Below, one piece after another: positions 62,374-64,000 of a stretch of DNA of 64,000 nt (positions are counted from its first letter, which is position 1; every line of letters starts with the position of its first letter). The stretch comes from Asanoa siamensis (lineage in GTDB: Bacteria > Actinomycetota > Actinomycetes > Mycobacteriales > Micromonosporaceae), in assembly GCF_016862555.1 (NCBI RefSeq), contig NZ_BONE01000030.1, positions 1 to 64,000 of the forward strand. Direction: 5' to 3'. The translations under genes were made by a program, and so were the position numbers. The notes beneath the pieces are model-generated. The model was not told the DNA's origin. It saw only the letters and a list, made by a program, of their open reading frames with translations, and made no database searches.

Positions 62374-63536
62374 CGCACCCGCACGCCGGCGCGGAAGACA
62401 GCCTGGACCTCGCGGAGCGCCGTGATGTCGGTGGTCGGGTCGCCGGTGACCGCCAGCAGGTCCGCGTCGTAGCCCGCCGCCACCCGGCCCTTGGTCGCTC
62501 CCACGCCGATCGCCGCCGCCGCGTCGGAGGTCACCGCGCGCAGGGCCGTCTCCGGTTCGTCGCCGAAGAGCAGGAACATCTCGGCGGCGTACGGGAGCAC
62601 GTCGTGCGGTTTCGACGGGTCGATGCCGGCGTCGCTGGTCACGATCATCCGGACGCCGGCCCGGCGCTGGCGGGTGAAGATCGCCGTCAGCGTGGCCGAC
62701 AGGGCCGCCGACCGCGGGTTGACCGGCTGGCCCGGCAGATAGCCCAGCGTGGCCGAGACGACCGTGCCCGCCGCCGCCACCTTCGCGATCACCGCGTCGT
62801 CCGCGGCGGCGCCGTCGGGCGTCAGGAACGAGGCGTGCTCGATCGTGTCGAAGCCCGCGTCCACCGCGGCCGCGACCGCCTCCGCGCTGTGGGCGTGGGC
62901 CGCCGCCGGCAGGCCGTGGCGGTGCGCCTCGTCGGCCGCGACCGCCAGCTCCGCGGGCGTGAACTGCATGAGGAACGGCCGGGTGCCCGGGGTGATCTCG
63001 CCGCCCGTGGCGAGCACCTTGACCACGTCGACGCCCCGCGCCGCGTGCGCGGCGATCGAGGCCCGGATGGCGTCGACGCCCTCGACCTCGCCGCCGAGCC
63101 ACCAGCAGTGGCCGCGCGGGCTGGTCAGCGGCGGGCCAGCGGCGAGCACGTGCGGGCCGGTGTGCGGCGCCGCGTCGAGCTCCGCGCGCAGCCGGCGGGC
63201 CACGTAGCCGCGGTCGCCGAGGTCGCGCACCGTCGTGATGCCCGTCTGCAACGCCCGGGTGGCCGCCACGCGGGCGCCGCGCAGCAACTCGTCGTCCGAG
63301 ACCGCCTGGAGGCGGCCGACCGCGTCGGTGCTCGCGTCGAAGACCAGGTGGGTGTGCGCGTCGACCAGGCCGGGCAGCAGGGTGACCGCGCCCAGGTCGA
63401 GCACGTCGACGTCGGGTGCGACGGGCTCGTCGTGGGTGACGCGGACGACGGTGCGGTCCGACACGTACACGACGGGGTTCTTGGTGGTGCGCGTCCCGTC
63501 GAAGAGGCGGGCGGCGCGGATGGCCCGTGTGGTCAT
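62370..63536 (-). CDS. amidohydrolase-family protein (imidazolonepropionase/prolidase-like)
   Basis: A 388-residue metal-dependent amidohydrolase. The HxH ligands are in LLPGLVDAHTHLVFDAS at about residues 54-70. VDVVKVLATGGE holds the likely carboxylated lysine, LPAAAHAHSAEAVAAAV and DTIEHASFL the later histidines, and VTSDAGIDPSKPHDVL the catalytic Asp. The group includes Sgx-type carboxypeptidases that cleave N-terminal or arginine dipeptides; the exact substrate is unknown. The ATG overlaps the stop of the GNAT gene upstream, so both are coupled. Confidence 0.87.
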   Translation of the reverse strand: MTTRAIRAARLFDGTRTTKNPVVYVSDRTVVRVTHDEPVAPDVDVLDLGAVTLLPGLVDAHTHLVFDASTDAVGRLQAVSDDELLRGARVAATRALQTGITTVRDLGDRGYVARRLRAELDAAPHTGPHVLAAGPPLTSPRGHCWWLGGEVEGVDAIRASIAAHAARGVDVVKVLATGGEITPGTRPFLMQFTPAELAVAADEAHRHGLPAAAHAHSAEAVAAAVDAGFDTIEHASFLTPDGAAADDAVIAKVAAAGTVVSATLGYLPGQPVNPRSAALSATLTAIFTRQRRAGVRMIVTSDAGIDPSKPHDVLPYAAEMFLLFGDEPETALRAVTSDAAAAIGVGATKGRVAAGYDADLLAVTGDPTTDITALREVQAVFRAGVRVR

Positions 63537-63817
63537 TCGCCGGCCAGCAGATCCTGGTATTCCGGGTGCTTGTCGATGTAGCCGGCGACGAACGGGCACT
63601 GCGCGTAGACCCGCAGCTGCCGCGAGCGCGCCTCGTCGAGCACGGCGCGGGCCAGCTTGCTGCCGAGACCCTTGCCCTCGAACCGCGGGTCGATCTCCGT
63701 GTGGGTGAAGGTGATGGCGCCTTCGCGAAGACGGTAGGCCGCGAAGCCGGCCACCTCCCCGTCGGCGGAGATCTCGAAGCGGTTCCTGCCGGGGTTGTCG
63801 TTGACGACTGTTTCCAC
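63533..63817 (-). CDS. small GNAT-family (YidJ/GCN5-like) acetyltransferase
   Basis: A 94-residue single-domain protein of the N-acetyltransferase-like (Gtn/YidJ) group. RFEISADGEVAGFAAYRL, EIDPRFEGKGLGSKLARAVL (the acetyl-CoA loop GKGLGS) and LRVYAQCPFVAGYIDKHPEY make the complete small fold. The GTG start at 63817 is preferred; a GTG upstream would add non-conserved residues. It is the first gene of a pair with the amidohydrolase. These small enzymes acetylate unknown acceptors. Confidence 0.87.
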   Translation of the reverse strand: METVVNDNPGRNRFEISADGEVAGFAAYRLREGAITFTHTEIDPRFEGKGLGSKLARAVLDEARSRQLRVYAQCPFVAGYIDKHPEYQDLLAGE

Positions 63818-63834
63818 GCCTACAGTTCTACATC

Positions 63835-64000
63835 GTGATCCGCCCACTGCGGTCCCTGCTCGCACCGGCCGACGTCGCCGCGCTGGTCCGGGACGCCTAC
63901 GACCGGCCGGTGACCGGGGCCCGGCTGCTGCGCACCCTCGTCAACGACGTCTACCGGGTCGAAACCGGGCAGGGCTCGCTCGTGCTCAAGCTCTACCGGC
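63835..64000 (+). CDS. phosphotransferase (APH-like), 5' part
   Basis: The first 55 codons of a gene running off the right edge, starting with GTG. It reads IRPLRSLLAPADVAALVRDA, then LLRTLVNDVYRVETGQGSLV and LKLYR. The NDVYRVET...LVLKLYR stretch is the N-lobe ATP site (beta-strand with the Lys) of aminoglycoside/homoserine-kinase-type phosphotransferases. It is divergent from the GNAT gene, with 17 bases between, so the promoters must overlap. The catalytic loop lies outside the window. Confidence 0.7.
   Translation, partial: MIRPLRSLLAPADVAALVRDAYDRPVTGARLLRTLVNDVYRVETGQGSLVLKLYR

Overview
The window is uniformly GC-rich DNA with actinobacterial gene style: many GTG starts, ATGA/GTGA overlaps, twin-arginine lipoproteins, a SigF/SigB-family sigma factor, an F420-dependent oxidoreductase, a SepF-like protein and SpoIIE-type phosphatase signalling. 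The gene families suggest a Micromonosporaceae-like actinomycete. That placement is inference from gene content; no rRNA, tRNA, phage, insertion sequence or CRISPR array was seen.

Layout: (1) 1-322, start of a sigma factor on the minus strand. (2) 516-11321, a ten-gene, tightly overlapping purine-to-ureide catabolic operon: MobA-like cofactor enzyme, OHCU decarboxylase/HIU hydrolase fusion, urate oxidase, three xanthine dehydrogenase subunits with an 8-oxoguanine/guanine deaminase inserted among them, a CitE-like DUF6986 protein, allantoinase and allantoicase. Together they should convert guanine or hypoxanthine/xanthine to ureidoglycolate plus urea. (3) 11326-23939, mixed genes: SepF-like protein, unknown membrane proteins, an 80-bp tandem repeat array, a YflT-type stress protein, a secreted GH6 cellulase with a CebR-like operator, a polysaccharide deacetylase, several decayed genes, a MarR/pirin pair and a phospholipase D. 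(4) 23936-35585, a PCMT-like methyltransferase with an APH-like kinase, two tandem class-A beta-lactamase-like hydrolases, an antiporter/HAD/SpoIIE-phosphatase operon and a mechanosensitive-channel-like protein. (5) 35624-45099, an MFS transporter, two divergent MarR-type genes with palindromic operators, a 68-bp tandem repeat array and a six-gene sugar-uptake operon (two permeases, Tat lipoprotein, Gfo/Idh/MocA oxidoreductase, DUF6807 protein, cupin). (6) 45163-57167, serine hydrolase, acetyltransferase, EcsC-like protein, glycosyltransferase, stress-type genes (YihY, DUF2795, SRPBCC), a NikMNQO/CbiMNQO metal transporter with a Nur-box-like site, a secreted DUF1906 protein and an enol-lactonase-like hydrolase. 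(7) 57208-64000, RecQ, a frameshifted F420 oxidoreductase, a GH3 enzyme, TetR regulator, amidohydrolase, GNAT and the start of a phosphotransferase.

Connections worth noting: four genes far apart carry SigB/SigF-type promoter elements (GGTTT...GGGTA-like), which fits the sigma factor gene at the left edge. Two genes have single indels and three are remnants or lack a canonical start, so either mild gene decay or assembly errors affect this stretch. The most promising undescribed biology is the CitE-like gene inside the ureide operon and the sugar operon with DUF6807 and cupin proteins.
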